Shown one piece after another: positions 1 through 10,128 of a DNA stretch of 41,833 bases. The DNA is taken from positions 46,408-88,240 of the forward strand of contig NZ_LT707049.1 in the NCBI RefSeq assembly GCF_900155735.1. Reading direction: 5' to 3'. A model generated the notes under the pieces. The model saw only the letters and a program-made list of their open reading frames with translations, did no database searches and was not told the DNA's origin. The translations under genes were made by a program, and so were the position numbers. The DNA is from Intestinibacillus massiliensis (GTDB lineage Bacteria > Bacillota > Clostridia > Oscillospirales > Butyricicoccaceae). The stretch's first letter is position 1, and every line of letters starts with the position of its first letter.

Positions 1-753
1 TTCCGCAAGCTGCCGGGCAAAATAACCGGCGTTGTTGCCGAAAAACGTGCGGCTGCCGATGACCGTCGGGTAGCCCGCGTTGGGCATGACCGCAAGCGGC
101 TTTGTAAACCCTCCGAGCGTCGCAAGGTACCGGTGCAGGTGATACGGGCCGGACATGCAGTTGAGCCCCACCGCATCGACCGCATCCTCCTGCTGCGCGC
201 GTTCCAGCAGCGCCGCGCCGGGCACGCCTTCCGCGGTGAAACCGTCCGGCGAAACCGCAAACGACACGAGGATGAACGCTTCCGGGCGCCGCGCCTTGAT
301 ATACCGCGTGATACCGGGCAGCTCCCGGTCGTCCGCAAACGTTTCAAACAGGAAATGCCGTGCGCCCAGCCCCAGGAACACATCCGCAATGCGCCGGTAT
401 TCCTCGGCGATGCCGGCTTCCCGCGTGCCCGATATCGGCCCGATATCGGCAAACACATATGCGCCGTGCGGCTTTGCGGCGCCTTCCGCCAGCCGCCAGC
501 CGGCTTCCAGCACCTCCTGCACCCGCTCAAACGGCAGGCCGAGGGCAAAGGTGTTCGCGGCAAAGGTATTCGTTTTGACCGCGCGGCACCCGGCCTCGAG
601 GTATTCCCCATGGATGCGGCGGATGAGCGCCGGGTTTTGCAGGTTCGCAAGCTCGCAGCGCACGAGCGGGTCGTCGTTTAAGGAGGCAAAATAGGTGCCC
701 ATGCCGCCGTCAAACAGCAGCGGCCCCTGTTTGACTTCTTCCAAGATTCCCAT
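1..753 (-). CDS. Homocysteine S-methyltransferase domain protein (partial, C-terminus outside window)
   Basis: The first 251 codons are present; the gene runs off the left edge. The N-terminus has the homocysteine S-methyltransferase barrel start (FDGGMGT near residue 15) and further family motifs (KTNTFAAN, ADIGPISG, FETFAD, GLNCMSGP). The Cys of GLNC would be the first zinc ligand; the later GGCC pair lies beyond the edge. Family knowledge: in Bacillota such a domain is often fused to methylenetetrahydrofolate reductase (YitJ type, about 600 residues), but this cannot be seen here. The ATG lies 11 bases after the metH stop, so the gene is the third of a methionine operon. It may transfer a methyl group from another donor or feed methyl-THF to MetH. 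Sure of the domain, unsure of the full architecture. Confidence 0.85.
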   Translation of the reverse strand, partial: MGILEEVKQGPLLFDGGMGTYFASLNDDPLVRCELANLQNPALIRRIHGEYLEAGCRAVKTNTFAANTFALGLPFERVQEVLEAGWRLAEGAAKPHGAYVFADIGPISGTREAGIAEEYRRIADVFLGLGARHFLFETFADDRELPGITRYIKARRPEAFILVSFAVSPDGFTAEGVPGAALLERAQQEDAVDAVGLNCMSGPYHLHRYLATLGGFTKPLAVMPNAGYPTVIGSRTFFGNNAGYFARQLAE

Positions 754-764
754 ACGTATCCCCC

Positions 765-3131
765 TTAGCCCAGGACCTTCTTCGCGATGTCCACAGATTG
801 TTTTGCGTCTTTTGCATAATAGTCCGCGCCAATTTCCGCGGCATACTCCGGCGTGAGCACCGCGCCGCCGACAAACACCGTGCACGGGTGCCCGCTTCCG
901 CGCAGCGCGGCGATCGTTTCCGCCATGCTGGGCAGCGTCGTCGTCATAAGGGCGGACAGGCCGACCAGGTGTACATCCTGCTGCACCGCGGCGTCCACAA
1001 CCGCCTGTACCGGCACGTCGCGCCCCAGGTCGATTACCTGGTAGCCGTAATTCTCCAGGATAACCTTGACGATATTTTTGCCGATATCGTGGATGTCGCC
1101 CTTGACGGTGGCCACAATGATCTTACCCTTGGAGACCGACGGCGCGCCCTTTTGGAGGATGCTGTCCTTAATGACGTCGAACGCCTCGCAGGAAGCGCCC
1201 GCGGCGTTGATCAGCTGCGGCAGGAAGATTTCGCCCTTCTCAAAGCGGTCGCCCACGCGGTCGAGCGCCGGGATCAGCATGGTGTTGATGATCGTCAGCT
1301 CATCGTGCTCCTTCAGCAGCTCGCGCGTCAGGCGGCGCGCGTCCTCCTTAAGCCCCTTGGCGACCGCATAGCCGATATCCATGCCGCCCGCGCCCGTGCC
1401 AGTTGGCTGCGGCGCGGCGGCGGGCGCCTCCGCAAAGCGCGCAATATAGGCCTCGCTGTCGCGGTCGACGTTATAGAGTACGTTGAAGGCCGAAACCGCG
1501 TCCATCATCGCGTCGAGGTTCGGGTTCAGGATGGGCAGATCCAGCCCGTGCGCCATGGCGAGCGTCAAAAAGCTGTGGTTAATCAGTTGGCGGTTCGGCA
1601 AGCCAAAAGAAATGTTGGACACGCCGAGCACGGTGTGCAGGCCGAGCCGGTCTCGCACCATGCGGAGCGCCTTGAGCGTCTCCAGCGCACCCGCCTGCTG
1701 GGCGGATACCGTCAGCGTCAGGCAGTCGATAAAGACGTTTTCCCGCGGGATGCCGTGTGCCAGCGCGGCTTGCAGGATGCGCTCCGCAATCGCAAAGCGC
1801 GCCTCCGCGGTTTCCGGGATGCCGCCCGCGTCGAGCGCCAGCCCGACGACGCACGCGCCGTATTTTTTGACGATCGGCAAGATCCTGTCCAAAACCTCAG
1901 GCTCGCCATTGACCGAGTTGACGATTGCGCGGCCGCTGTAGGCGCGCAGCCCGGCTTCGATCGCGTCCGGGTTGGAGGAATCGATCTGCAGCGGCAGGTC
2001 GACGACGCCCTGCAGGCTTTTGACCACGCGGCGCATCATCTCCGGCTCATCCACGCCGGGCAGGCCGACGTTAACGTCCAGGATATGCGCCCCGGCTTCG
2101 GCCTGCTGCACGCCCTGGGACAGGATATAATCCAGATCCCCCTCGCGCAGCGCCTGCTGGAACCGCTTTTTGCCGGTCGGGTTGATGCGCTCGCCGATGA
2201 CGCGCACGCCGTCCACCGTGACTGCCTGCGTCGGGGAGCAGACGACCGTCTTGCGCACGATGGCGGGCGCGGCCGCCCCCTTGCCTTCAAGCGCCGCGCG
2301 GATCTCCCGGATGTAATCCGGCGTTGTGCCGCAGCACCCACCGACATACCGCAGCCCGAGCGCGGCGTACTGCACCATCTGCGATGCGAAATCCGCGGGG
2401 CTGATATCGTACAGCCCGGTTTCCGGGTCGGGCAGCCCCGCGTTCGCCTTGATGATGAGCGGCAGGTTCGTGCATTCCGAAAGCTGTTTCGCAATCGGGA
2501 AAATCTCGTCCGGCCCGAGCGAACAGTTGATGCCGAGCGCGTCCACGCCCAGCCCTTCCAGCACTGCCGCCATGGATGCAACGCAGCAGCCCGTAAACGT
2601 GCGGTGGTTCGGCTCAAAGGTCATGGTGACAAAGACCGGGAGGGTGGTGTGCTCCTTTGCGGCGAGCACGCCGGCTTTGACCTCGTAAAGGTCGGTCATG
2701 GTTTCAAAGACGACGAGATCCGCGCCCGCGCGCTCGCCCGCAACCAGCATCTCCCGGAACAGCGCATACGCCTCCTCAAAGGCAAGCGTGCCCGCCGGCT
2801 CCAGCAGTTCGCCGATCGGGCCGACGTCCAGCGCGACCCTTGCCGCGCGCCCCGCGCAGGCGCGCTTCGCGGTACGCACCGCGGCGGACACGACCTCTTC
2901 GGCCGAATGTCCGGTGCCGTCGAGCTTATGCGCGTTCGCCCCGAAGGTGTTGGCATAGATGATTTCGCTGCCCGCGTCCAGGTACATCCGGTGGATGTTT
3001 TCCACCGTCTCCGGATGGGTCAGGCACAGCAGTTCTGGGCGCTCGCCGAGCTTTAAGCCGCTTTTTTGCAGCATCGTGCCCATGGCGCCGTCCAGAAAAG
3101 TAATTTTATGATTTTCCACAGGTTGTTCCAT
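765..3131 (-). CDS. metH: Cobalamin-dependent methionine synthase lacking the reactivation domain
   Basis: This 788-residue protein makes methionine from homocysteine and methyl-THF through B12. Domains in order: homocysteine-binding barrel with GINCS and YVGGCCGTTP zinc cysteines; pterin-binding barrel (IGERINPTGKK); cap domain; and cobalamin-binding domain with GDIHDIGKN, where His681 is the expected lower cobalt ligand. It ends right after the B12 domain, whereas the E. coli enzyme (about 1,230 residues) carries a further AdoMet-binding reactivation domain. That domain is supplied by the gene just upstream. I chose the ATG at 3131 because GAAAGG precedes it; an in-frame ATG at 3215 would add 28 residues that only shadow the upstream gene. 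The start overlaps the end of the upstream gene by 26 bases, which suggests translational coupling. Confidence 0.95.
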   Translation of the reverse strand: MEQPVENHKITFLDGAMGTMLQKSGLKLGERPELLCLTHPETVENIHRMYLDAGSEIIYANTFGANAHKLDGTGHSAEEVVSAAVRTAKRACAGRAARVALDVGPIGELLEPAGTLAFEEAYALFREMLVAGERAGADLVVFETMTDLYEVKAGVLAAKEHTTLPVFVTMTFEPNHRTFTGCCVASMAAVLEGLGVDALGINCSLGPDEIFPIAKQLSECTNLPLIIKANAGLPDPETGLYDISPADFASQMVQYAALGLRYVGGCCGTTPDYIREIRAALEGKGAAAPAIVRKTVVCSPTQAVTVDGVRVIGERINPTGKKRFQQALREGDLDYILSQGVQQAEAGAHILDVNVGLPGVDEPEMMRRVVKSLQGVVDLPLQIDSSNPDAIEAGLRAYSGRAIVNSVNGEPEVLDRILPIVKKYGACVVGLALDAGGIPETAEARFAIAERILQAALAHGIPRENVFIDCLTLTVSAQQAGALETLKALRMVRDRLGLHTVLGVSNISFGLPNRQLINHSFLTLAMAHGLDLPILNPNLDAMMDAVSAFNVLYNVDRDSEAYIARFAEAPAAAPQPTGTGAGGMDIGYAVAKGLKEDARRLTRELLKEHDELTIINTMLIPALDRVGDRFEKGEIFLPQLINAAGASCEAFDVIKDSILQKGAPSVSKGKIIVATVKGDIHDIGKNIVKVILENYGYQVIDLGRDVPVQAVVDAAVQQDVHLVGLSALMTTTLPSMAETIAALRGSGHPCTVFVGGAVLTPEYAAEIGADYYAKDAKQSVDIAKKVLG

Positions 3132-3783
3132 CCTTTCTGAAAGCACAGGTTGCAAACAGGCTGCAATACTCGCAGCCGCGAAAGCGCTTGGGCTGCGGCC
3201 TGCCCGCCAGCCCAATGACCGCGGTCACGGACTTGCGCGGGATCAGGATACCGCTGGCCGAGACCGTCAGGCCGATTTTGCGGCTGGTATCCATCACTTC
3301 GCAAAAGGCGCGCTGCACCGTGATCGGCATGTCGCCGTAGCCCGGCGAAAAACGGTCGGTCAGGTGCATCCCGGGATGCTGCGCGAGGATTTCCGTTTCG
3401 ATGTTGTCGCACACGTTTTCAATCGCCGAGCTGGCGCATGCGTCCAGGATCACCGCGCGCGCCATATCCGTAAGCTGCGCGCGCCGCAGCAGGCTTTCGA
3501 TCTCCCCGCCCAGCGTTGCGGCGAGCAGGACGCAGTGCGTACATTCCCCGAGCAGCGACGCAACTTCTTCCCCGGGCAGCGTAAACGACGTGCCCGCGAG
3601 CCGCAGTCCGTCCGCACGCTCGATCCCGAACGCCTGGAAACGGTAGCGCGGCCGCGCGGTGCGCAGCACCGTATCCATTGCCTCCTGGAGCTGCGCCTCG
3701 GTCTCCGGCGGCACTTCGCCGCCCCGGTAATGCAAATATTTTAAAACCTCGTTCCGGTTGACGGCAGTCAGTACAGGTTCCAT
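3106..3783 (-). CDS. Stand-alone methionine synthase reactivation-domain protein
   Basis: A 225-residue protein resembling only the C-terminal AdoMet-binding reactivation domain of MetH. It carries RFSPGYGD at residues 144-151, fitting the RxxxGY AdoMet-binding motif of that domain, and a Cys-rich tail (CEYCSLFATCAF). Family knowledge: the domain re-methylates cob(II)alamin with AdoMet and an electron donor; in some bacteria, for example Thermotoga, it is a separate polypeptide. Being directly upstream of and overlapping a metH without this domain supports the assignment. The ATG at 3783 follows AGGAAGGGAAC; an earlier in-frame ATG 21 bases upstream has a poorer site. It is the first gene of the methionine operon. 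No SAM riboswitch or T-box is visible upstream. Confidence 0.88.
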   Translation of the reverse strand: MEPVLTAVNRNEVLKYLHYRGGEVPPETEAQLQEAMDTVLRTARPRYRFQAFGIERADGLRLAGTSFTLPGEEVASLLGECTHCVLLAATLGGEIESLLRRAQLTDMARAVILDACASSAIENVCDNIETEILAQHPGMHLTDRFSPGYGDMPITVQRAFCEVMDTSRKIGLTVSASGILIPRKSVTAVIGLAGRPQPKRFRGCEYCSLFATCAFRKDGTTCGKS

Positions 3784-3818
3784 AGTTCCCTTCCTATCAT
3801 ACAAATTCCTATAAAAAA

Positions 3819-3848
3819 AGTATAAATTTATCCTGGGTGCAAAGTAAA
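3819..3848 (-). promoter_or_regulatory. Sigma-A promoter of the methionine operon
   Basis: On the minus strand TTTACT (3843-3848) and TATACT (3819-3824) are 18 bases apart, about 35 bases upstream of the first start codon. The space between this and the dinB terminator is too short for a SAM riboswitch. Confidence 0.55.
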
Positions 3849-3892
3849 CGGCATTTTATACAAGATTCCCGCAGAAATTGCACGCAATTTGT

Positions 3893-3926
3893 AAACGCCC
3901 CTGTTTTGTATGATAAACAGGGGCGT
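3893..3926 (-). terminator. Hairpin after dinB
   Basis: A perfect inverted repeat with arms AACGCCCCTGTTT starts 4 bases past the dinB stop. The T tract after it is weak on the minus strand (TTTACAAATT) and better on the plus strand (GTTTTTTATT). No plus-strand gene ends here, so it most likely ends dinB. Confidence 0.7.
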
Positions 3927-3929
3927 TTT

Positions 3930-5117
3930 TTATTCGATTTCGTAGTTTTGCAGCAGGGACGCCGGCTTCACCGCGCCCTTGCCGAATTTTTCGTTCAGGC
4001 GGTCGCGCACCTGCTCCAGCTTTTCGCGTTTGGGGTCCGCAAACAGGCAAAGCTGCTCCTCCCCCGCTTCGGCCAGGTTGATCGCCGTGACCGTAATGAG
4101 CCGGATCGGCTTTTCCGTCCCCACCGCCCAGTTCCGTTCGATGATTTGCAGCGCCGCCCGGTATATCTCCTGCGTCACGTTGGTCGGGCGTTCGAGCTGC
4201 TGCTGGCGGTCGATCACGCGGAATTGGGGGTCCTTGATCGTGACCTGCACGCCGCGGCACTTTTCCCCGGTGCGGCGCAGGCGCGCCCCCACCGATTCGC
4301 AAAGCCGCATGACGCCCGCACGCACCTCCTCCAAAGTCGTCAGGTTGTGCGCAAACGTCATGCCGTTGCCGACGGATTTCGCCTTTTCCTGCTCGTCCGG
4401 CCGACGTACCGGGCCGTCGTCCAGCCCGCGCACCGCACGGAACAGCATCGCGCCGTGCTTGCCGAATTTCGCGCGCAGCACCGGCTCTTCCAGCCTCGCA
4501 AGGTCGCCGATCGTGCGCACGCCGATCTCTTGCAGCCGCCGCGCCGTGACGCGCCCGACGGAAATCAGGTCGCCCACGGGGAGCGGGTACAGCAGCGCGC
4601 GGAAGTTTTCGCGCGTGATGACGGTCGTCGCGTCCGGTTTCTTGTAATCGCTGCCCATTTTGGCAAACAGCTTGCAAAACGACACCCCGACTGATACCGT
4701 CAGCCCCAGTTCCCCTTTTACGGCGGCGCGGATTGCATCCGCCATCTCACGGCCGCTGCCGTAAAGCGCCATACTGCCCGTCACGTCGAGGAAGGATTCG
4801 TCGATGCTGACCGGCTCCACCCGGTCGGTGAAGCGGCTGTAAATCGCGTTGGCTTTGCGGGAAAAAGCCCTGTATACGTCATGGTGCGGCGGCAGGAGCA
4901 GCAGCCTCGGGCACTTTTTCTGCGCCTGCCACACGGCTTCGCCGGTTTTGACGCCGGCGGCCTTTGCCAGCTCGTTCTTGGCGAGGATGACGCCGCGCCG
5001 CTTTTCCGCGTCCCCGCACACCGCCATCGGCCGCCCCGCCGCCTCGGGGTGGCTCAGCGTTTCGACCGAGGCGTAAAACGCATTCATATCCACATGCAAA
5101 ATCGTCCTCTCGCCCAC
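3930..5117 (-). CDS. dinB: Y-family DNA polymerase IV
   Basis: A 395-residue translesion polymerase. The metal-binding motif HVDMNAFYASVE starts at residue 8, and SIDESFLDV supplies the second pair (Asp106, Glu107). A helix-hairpin-helix region (VGDLISVGRVTARRLQEIGVRTIGDLA) and a little-finger domain with PTNVTQEIY follow. Length is normal for bacterial Pol IV. The start is uncertain: a GTG at 5126 lies inside the Shine-Dalgarno AGGAGG, so I prefer the GTG at 5117, 8 bases after it. It is a single gene with its own promoter. It does not end in an obvious beta-clamp motif that I could pick out by eye. Confidence 0.95.
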   Translation of the reverse strand: MGERTILHVDMNAFYASVETLSHPEAAGRPMAVCGDAEKRRGVILAKNELAKAAGVKTGEAVWQAQKKCPRLLLLPPHHDVYRAFSRKANAIYSRFTDRVEPVSIDESFLDVTGSMALYGSGREMADAIRAAVKGELGLTVSVGVSFCKLFAKMGSDYKKPDATTVITRENFRALLYPLPVGDLISVGRVTARRLQEIGVRTIGDLARLEEPVLRAKFGKHGAMLFRAVRGLDDGPVRRPDEQEKAKSVGNGMTFAHNLTTLEEVRAGVMRLCESVGARLRRTGEKCRGVQVTIKDPQFRVIDRQQQLERPTNVTQEIYRAALQIIERNWAVGTEKPIRLITVTAINLAEAGEEQLCLFADPKREKLEQVRDRLNEKFGKGAVKPASLLQNYEIE

Positions 5118-5141
5118 GCGCGCCACCTCCTGTCCGGCCTT

Positions 5142-5170
5142 ATTTTATCATATCCGCAGCGCCATTTCCA
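5142..5170 (-). promoter_or_regulatory. Sigma-A promoter of dinB
   Basis: TGGAAA (5165-5170) and TAAAAT (5142-5147) are spaced 17 bases apart on the minus strand, 25 bases before the start. I see no convincing LexA (Cheo) box overlapping it. Confidence 0.5.
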
Positions 5171-5183
5171 CCCGGGACGGGAA

Positions 5184-5213
5184 ACAGGGTCCCCGCCATC
5201 GCGGGAACCCTGT
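5184..5213 (-). terminator. Hairpin after ridA
   Basis: Inverted repeat ACAGGGT-CCCCGC with a four-base loop, 23 bases past the ridA stop. The following T tract is short (TTTC), so termination may be weak. Confidence 0.55.
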
Positions 5214-5236
5214 GAAACGGCTCCGGAAATGTGTAT

Positions 5237-5611
5237 TTACTTTACCGCAATGACTTCTACTTCCAGCTTGGCGCCCATCGGCAGGCCAGCCACCGCAAAG
5301 CAGGAACGCGCCGGCGCATCGCCCGGGAAATACTTGCCGTACACCGCGTTAAACGCCGCAAAGTCGTTCAGGTCGGCCAGGAAGCAGGTCGTCTTGACGA
5401 CGCGGTCAAAGCTTACGCCGGCCTCGGCCAGCACGGCCTGCAGGTTCTTCATCACCTGCTCCGCCTGCCCCTCGATGGTGTCGGCTACGATTTTGCCCTG
5501 CGAAGGGTCGATCGGGATCTGCCCCGACGTAAAAACAAAGCCGTTTGCCTCAATGCCCTGGGAATACGGCCCGATTGCCGCGGGCGCGAGCGGGGTGGAA
5601 ATCTTCTTCAT
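5237..5611 (-). CDS. ridA: RidA family enamine/imine deaminase
   Basis: A 124-residue RidA/YjgF/UK114 protein. Family knowledge: it hydrolyses reactive 2-aminoacrylate and related imines released by PLP enzymes. Visible signatures are GPYSQGI near the N-terminus, SGQIPIDP, and the end region PARSCFAVAGLPMGAKLEVEVIAV, which contains the Arg that binds the substrate carboxylate and a C-terminal Glu. The ATG at 5611 is 11 bases after AAGGAG; an upstream GTG at 5623 overlaps the ribosome binding site and is unlikely. It follows typA after only 31 bases, so the two are probably co-transcribed. Confidence 0.93.
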   Translation of the reverse strand: MKKISTPLAPAAIGPYSQGIEANGFVFTSGQIPIDPSQGKIVADTIEGQAEQVMKNLQAVLAEAGVSFDRVVKTTCFLADLNDFAAFNAVYGKYFPGDAPARSCFAVAGLPMGAKLEVEVIAVK

Positions 5612-5642
5612 GATCGTACACACTCCTTGACAAATTCGATGG

Positions 5643-7466
<1,824 letters not shown>

Positions 7467-7518
7467 AGTTCCTCCCAGCAGGATTGTTTCTCATAACTGC
7501 CTAAAAATTCACCTTATT

Positions 7519-7547
7519 ATTATACTCTGTCAATTCCTACATTTCCA
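7519..7547 (-). promoter_or_regulatory. Sigma-A promoter of typA
   Basis: TGGAAA (7542-7547), 17 bases, TATAAT (7519-7524) on the minus strand, about 50 bases before the typA start. The -10 is a perfect match and the -35 matches four of six. Confidence 0.6.
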
Positions 7548-7587
7548 GACATGGAATTATCAAATTTTTTGCAATTTGCAAAACAAA

Positions 7588-7631
7588 AACTGTAAGAACG
7601 GACATGCAGTGCGCCTGCCGTTCCTACAGTT
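7588..7631 (-). terminator. Intrinsic terminator after the HD-GYP gene
   Basis: A long hairpin with outer arms AACTGTA/TACAGTT and inner arms GAACGG/CCGTTC, followed on the minus strand by TTTTTGTTTTG, 25 bases past the stop codon. Confidence 0.75.
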
Positions 7632-7656
7632 CCCTGCGCCGCCGGGCGGGACCGGT

Positions 7657-8949
7657 TCAAAAACGGACCGCTTCCAGCGTCCGGCTGCGGATATCCTCTG
7701 TAAAGCACGCCCTGATTTCGGCATACTCCTGATGCATCCGGTGGTACATTTCCAGCACCGGTACGCACTTCCGGCTGACCGCCTCCATAATGCCGTCGAA
7801 ACGGTCGGATAGCAAAGTCACTACCTGCGGGTCGAGCAGCCCCTGCGCGGCCTGCGCTTTCAGGATGGATAGGGCTTTTGCCTTTGGATACGCCTCTTTA
7901 TAGCTGCGCGTCCCGCACAGCGCGCTGACGATGTCGGCAACCGCGACAATGCGCTCCGCCATTGACAGGTCGTCCGCGCAAAGCCCGGCGGGATATCCCG
8001 AGCCATCCAGCTTTTCATGGTGGCGCACCGCAATGCGCTTGACTGCAGGGTCGATGCAGTCCCCGAGTATCTCATCTGTGATCATGACGTGCGTGCGCAT
8101 GACTGCCATCGCCTGCGGGCTGAGTTTTCCCGCGAACTCCAGGATTTCGACCGGGATGCCGATTTTACCGATGTCGTGCAGCAGCGCCCCCAGGAAGACC
8201 TTTTCCTGCCCCTGCCCGTCAAAGCCCATGATGCGGGAGAGCTGCAGGCTGATCTGCGTAGTTGTAATCGTGTGCGTGACCGTGTGCTGGCTACGGAAAT
8301 CGATCGCGTAAATGAGCATTTCCAGGTATCCCACCACTTCGTCCGGCGCAAGCACCGTATCGCCGGCGAACGCCGGGAAATCGTCCGGCGCGTATTGGCC
8401 CTCCAAAATCCCGCTGGACGCCTCCGCCCGCCAGAGCAGGTCGATGGCCTCGGGGGAAAACTGCGTGCCGCGCTTCTGCCCCAGGTATTCTGCCAGCCGT
8501 TTTTTATCCAAGCCTACGTTTTCCAAGAATACGTCGACCCGATCCGCCAGGCTCAGGATTTCGGTCAAAAATACATGCGCCGTATCCATCGTCCGCAGCC
8601 AGTCGTACCGCAAATGATGGAACAGGATGGCCTGTGCGTATTCAGACAGCGGGGAAAGGTCGCGGATAAACAGGTATCCATAAATCGAGTGGTCCCAGAC
8701 GTCCTCGGTCTCAAAACGGAGCATGCTGCTGATTTCCTCGGTTTTGTAGGCGCCCACATCGTGCAGCAGCGCCACCATGCCGAAATCCTGGATTTGGCGC
8801 TGCGTGTACCCGCCGTGCGCCCGCGCAAGGCCGGTGACAAGAAGCGCCACGCGCTTGCCGTGCTCCACCAGCCGCGGGTCGACGTGATCCAGCGTCCTCT
8901 GGATCAGCTTTGCCATATCACGTAAATCTTCAAGGCGCATGCCACACAC
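7657..8949 (-). CDS. Two-domain HD / HD-GYP phosphohydrolase-like protein
   Basis: A 430-residue soluble protein with two HD-type domains. The first (about residues 25-150) has LLHDVGAYK with His63-Asp64 and FHH near 110. The second (about 220-390) is a classical HD-GYP domain: [11 protein letters not shown] (His258-Asp259) and [14 protein letters not shown] (310-322). Family knowledge: HD-GYP enzymes degrade cyclic di-GMP, and some act on other cyclic dinucleotides. No receiver, PAS or membrane segment is seen. The GTG at 8949 is 7 bases after GGAGG; the ATG at 8940 is the alternative. It stands alone between terminators, so its signal input is unknown. Confident of the fold, not of the substrate. 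Confidence 0.88.
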   Translation of the reverse strand: MCGMRLEDLRDMAKLIQRTLDHVDPRLVEHGKRVALLVTGLARAHGGYTQRQIQDFGMVALLHDVGAYKTEEISSMLRFETEDVWDHSIYGYLFIRDLSPLSEYAQAILFHHLRYDWLRTMDTAHVFLTEILSLADRVDVFLENVGLDKKRLAEYLGQKRGTQFSPEAIDLLWRAEASSGILEGQYAPDDFPAFAGDTVLAPDEVVGYLEMLIYAIDFRSQHTVTHTITTTQISLQLSRIMGFDGQGQEKVFLGALLHDIGKIGIPVEILEFAGKLSPQAMAVMRTHVMITDEILGDCIDPAVKRIAVRHHEKLDGSGYPAGLCADDLSMAERIVAVADIVSALCGTRSYKEAYPKAKALSILKAQAAQGLLDPQVVTLLSDRFDGIMEAVSRKCVPVLEMYHRMHQEYAEIRACFTEDIRSRTLEAVRF

Positions 8950-9082
8950 TTCCGTTCCTCCCGCCCGGCGCGCAAACCAGCCTGCCGGCGGCGTTTTTTT
9001 AAGATATCCCTATTCTAACGGATATCCGCCGGTTTTAAAAGTGTTTTCTTTATTTAAAATTTATATATTTTTGTAACGCCCT

Positions 9083-10006
9083 TCACCGGTTGGCCAGGCG
9101 GTACATTCTCACGCCGGCCGTGCCCCCCTGGTGCTGAAACTGCTCAAGCACCGCGCAAAAGCGTTCTATTGTTGCATTGATCAGCTTATTCTTATGATAT
9201 ACCAGGTTAAACGTACGGTCCCAGTCCGCCCCCTCGTTGCGGAAAAGGCGTACGCCGCCGTCCCGCGCCGCATCCTCAAACAGCCGCGCGGAAACCACGG
9301 CCAGGCAGTTGTTGACGCTGACCGCCTGCCGGATCGCGTCAAAATTGTTATACTCAAACACGGTGCGGAACGCAATGCGCTGCTCCGCGGCATACTGTTC
9401 AAACAGCTCCCGCGTGCCGCTGCCCTGTTCCCGCATGGCAAATTCCATCCCGTTGAGCTCGTGGCTATAGACGGTTTCCTGGCTGAAAAACGGGTGCCCG
9501 CGCCCGCAGGCAAGCACCAGGTAATCCGGGAGCATCGGGATGCTGATCAGTTCCGGATCCTTCACGCGCCCTTCGACCAGCGCGATGTCCAGCTCGTTTT
9601 TCATCAGCTTGCTGCAAATTTCCGCCGTGTTGTTGGTCGTACCGTAAACCTCCACTTGTGGGTACTGCGAGCGGAACGCCTGCATGACCCGCGGGAAAAT
9701 GCTGCTGCCGATCGTGAGCGTTGCGCCGACCCGTAGCCGCGTGCGGTGATGTTCCCCCTCCATAAACTCCTCGAGGAACTCAAACCGGGCGACGAGGTCG
9801 CGCGCCATATCCAGCAGCTTTTCGCCGGATTCCGTAATATGCAGGCGGTTGCCTAGGCGCTCGAACAGCAGCACGCCGTAATGCTTTTCCAGCTCCGCGA
9901 CCTTTTGGCTGACCGATGGCTGCCGCACCCTGTTCTTTGCCGCCGCCGCGCTGATGCTGCCCAGCTCCGCCACATCCACAAACAGTTTTAAATGCCAAAC
10001 CGTCAT
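9083..10006 (-). CDS. LysR-family regulator, divergent from the sulfur genes
   Basis: A 307-residue LysR regulator. The winged helix lies at residues 1-60 (HLKLFVDVAELGSISAAAA, QPSVSQKVAELE, LFERLGN), and a periplasmic-binding-protein-like effector domain spans about 90-300. The ATG follows GGAGGGGTCAAG. It faces the CoA-disulfide-reductase/rhodanese gene across 122 bases that contain a palindrome, the usual arrangement for LysR activators that also repress themselves. The likely target is the divergent sulfur pair. By family habit the effector may be a sulfur metabolite such as O-acetylserine, sulfite or a CoA thiol, but that is speculative. The sequence looks CysL/CbbR-like to me, but I cannot assign a subfamily. 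Confidence 0.92.
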   Translation of the reverse strand: MTVWHLKLFVDVAELGSISAAAAKNRVRQPSVSQKVAELEKHYGVLLFERLGNRLHITESGEKLLDMARDLVARFEFLEEFMEGEHHRTRLRVGATLTIGSSIFPRVMQAFRSQYPQVEVYGTTNNTAEICSKLMKNELDIALVEGRVKDPELISIPMLPDYLVLACGRGHPFFSQETVYSHELNGMEFAMREQGSGTRELFEQYAAEQRIAFRTVFEYNNFDAIRQAVSVNNCLAVVSARLFEDAARDGGVRLFRNEGADWDRTFNLVYHKNKLINATIERFCAVLEQFQHQGGTAGVRMYRLANR

Positions 10007-10027
10007 CTTGACCCCTCCATAGTTTTT

Positions 10028-10055
10028 CCCTATACCTATTATAATTATTATAGGG
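10028..10055. promoter_or_regulatory. Palindromic LysR operator candidate
   Basis: A 28-base imperfect palindrome with outer arms CCCTATA/TATAGGG; 11 of 14 positions in each half pair. It contains T-N11-A type spacing typical of LysR boxes. On the minus strand it carries a TATAAT that fits the lysR -10. On the plus strand TTGACC (10009-10014) lies just upstream and TATACC falls inside the palindrome, so a bound regulator could control both directions. Confidence 0.55.
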
Positions 10056-10128
10056 CTATACGAATGCTTTTACAAGTGTTATGGTATTAACAAAGAGAAG
10101 CCTATGCTTTATGAAAGGGTTGTTTATC

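Noticed and set aside
798-3056. A 752-codon plus-strand frame across metH
   Set aside because: Same effect: antisense shadow of MetH with no ribosome site or recognisable motif.
3784-3892. SAM riboswitch or T-box before the methionine operon
   Set aside because: The promoter sits 35 bases from the start codon and the space is too short; none of the conserved blocks are seen.
8976-9030. A GATATCC/GGATATC repeat with CCGGCGG/CCGCCGG arms as a terminator or operator
   Set aside because: The arms are interrupted by a T-run and a mismatched spacer; it lies before the HD-GYP gene and may be part of its promoter, but no convincing fold or site emerges.
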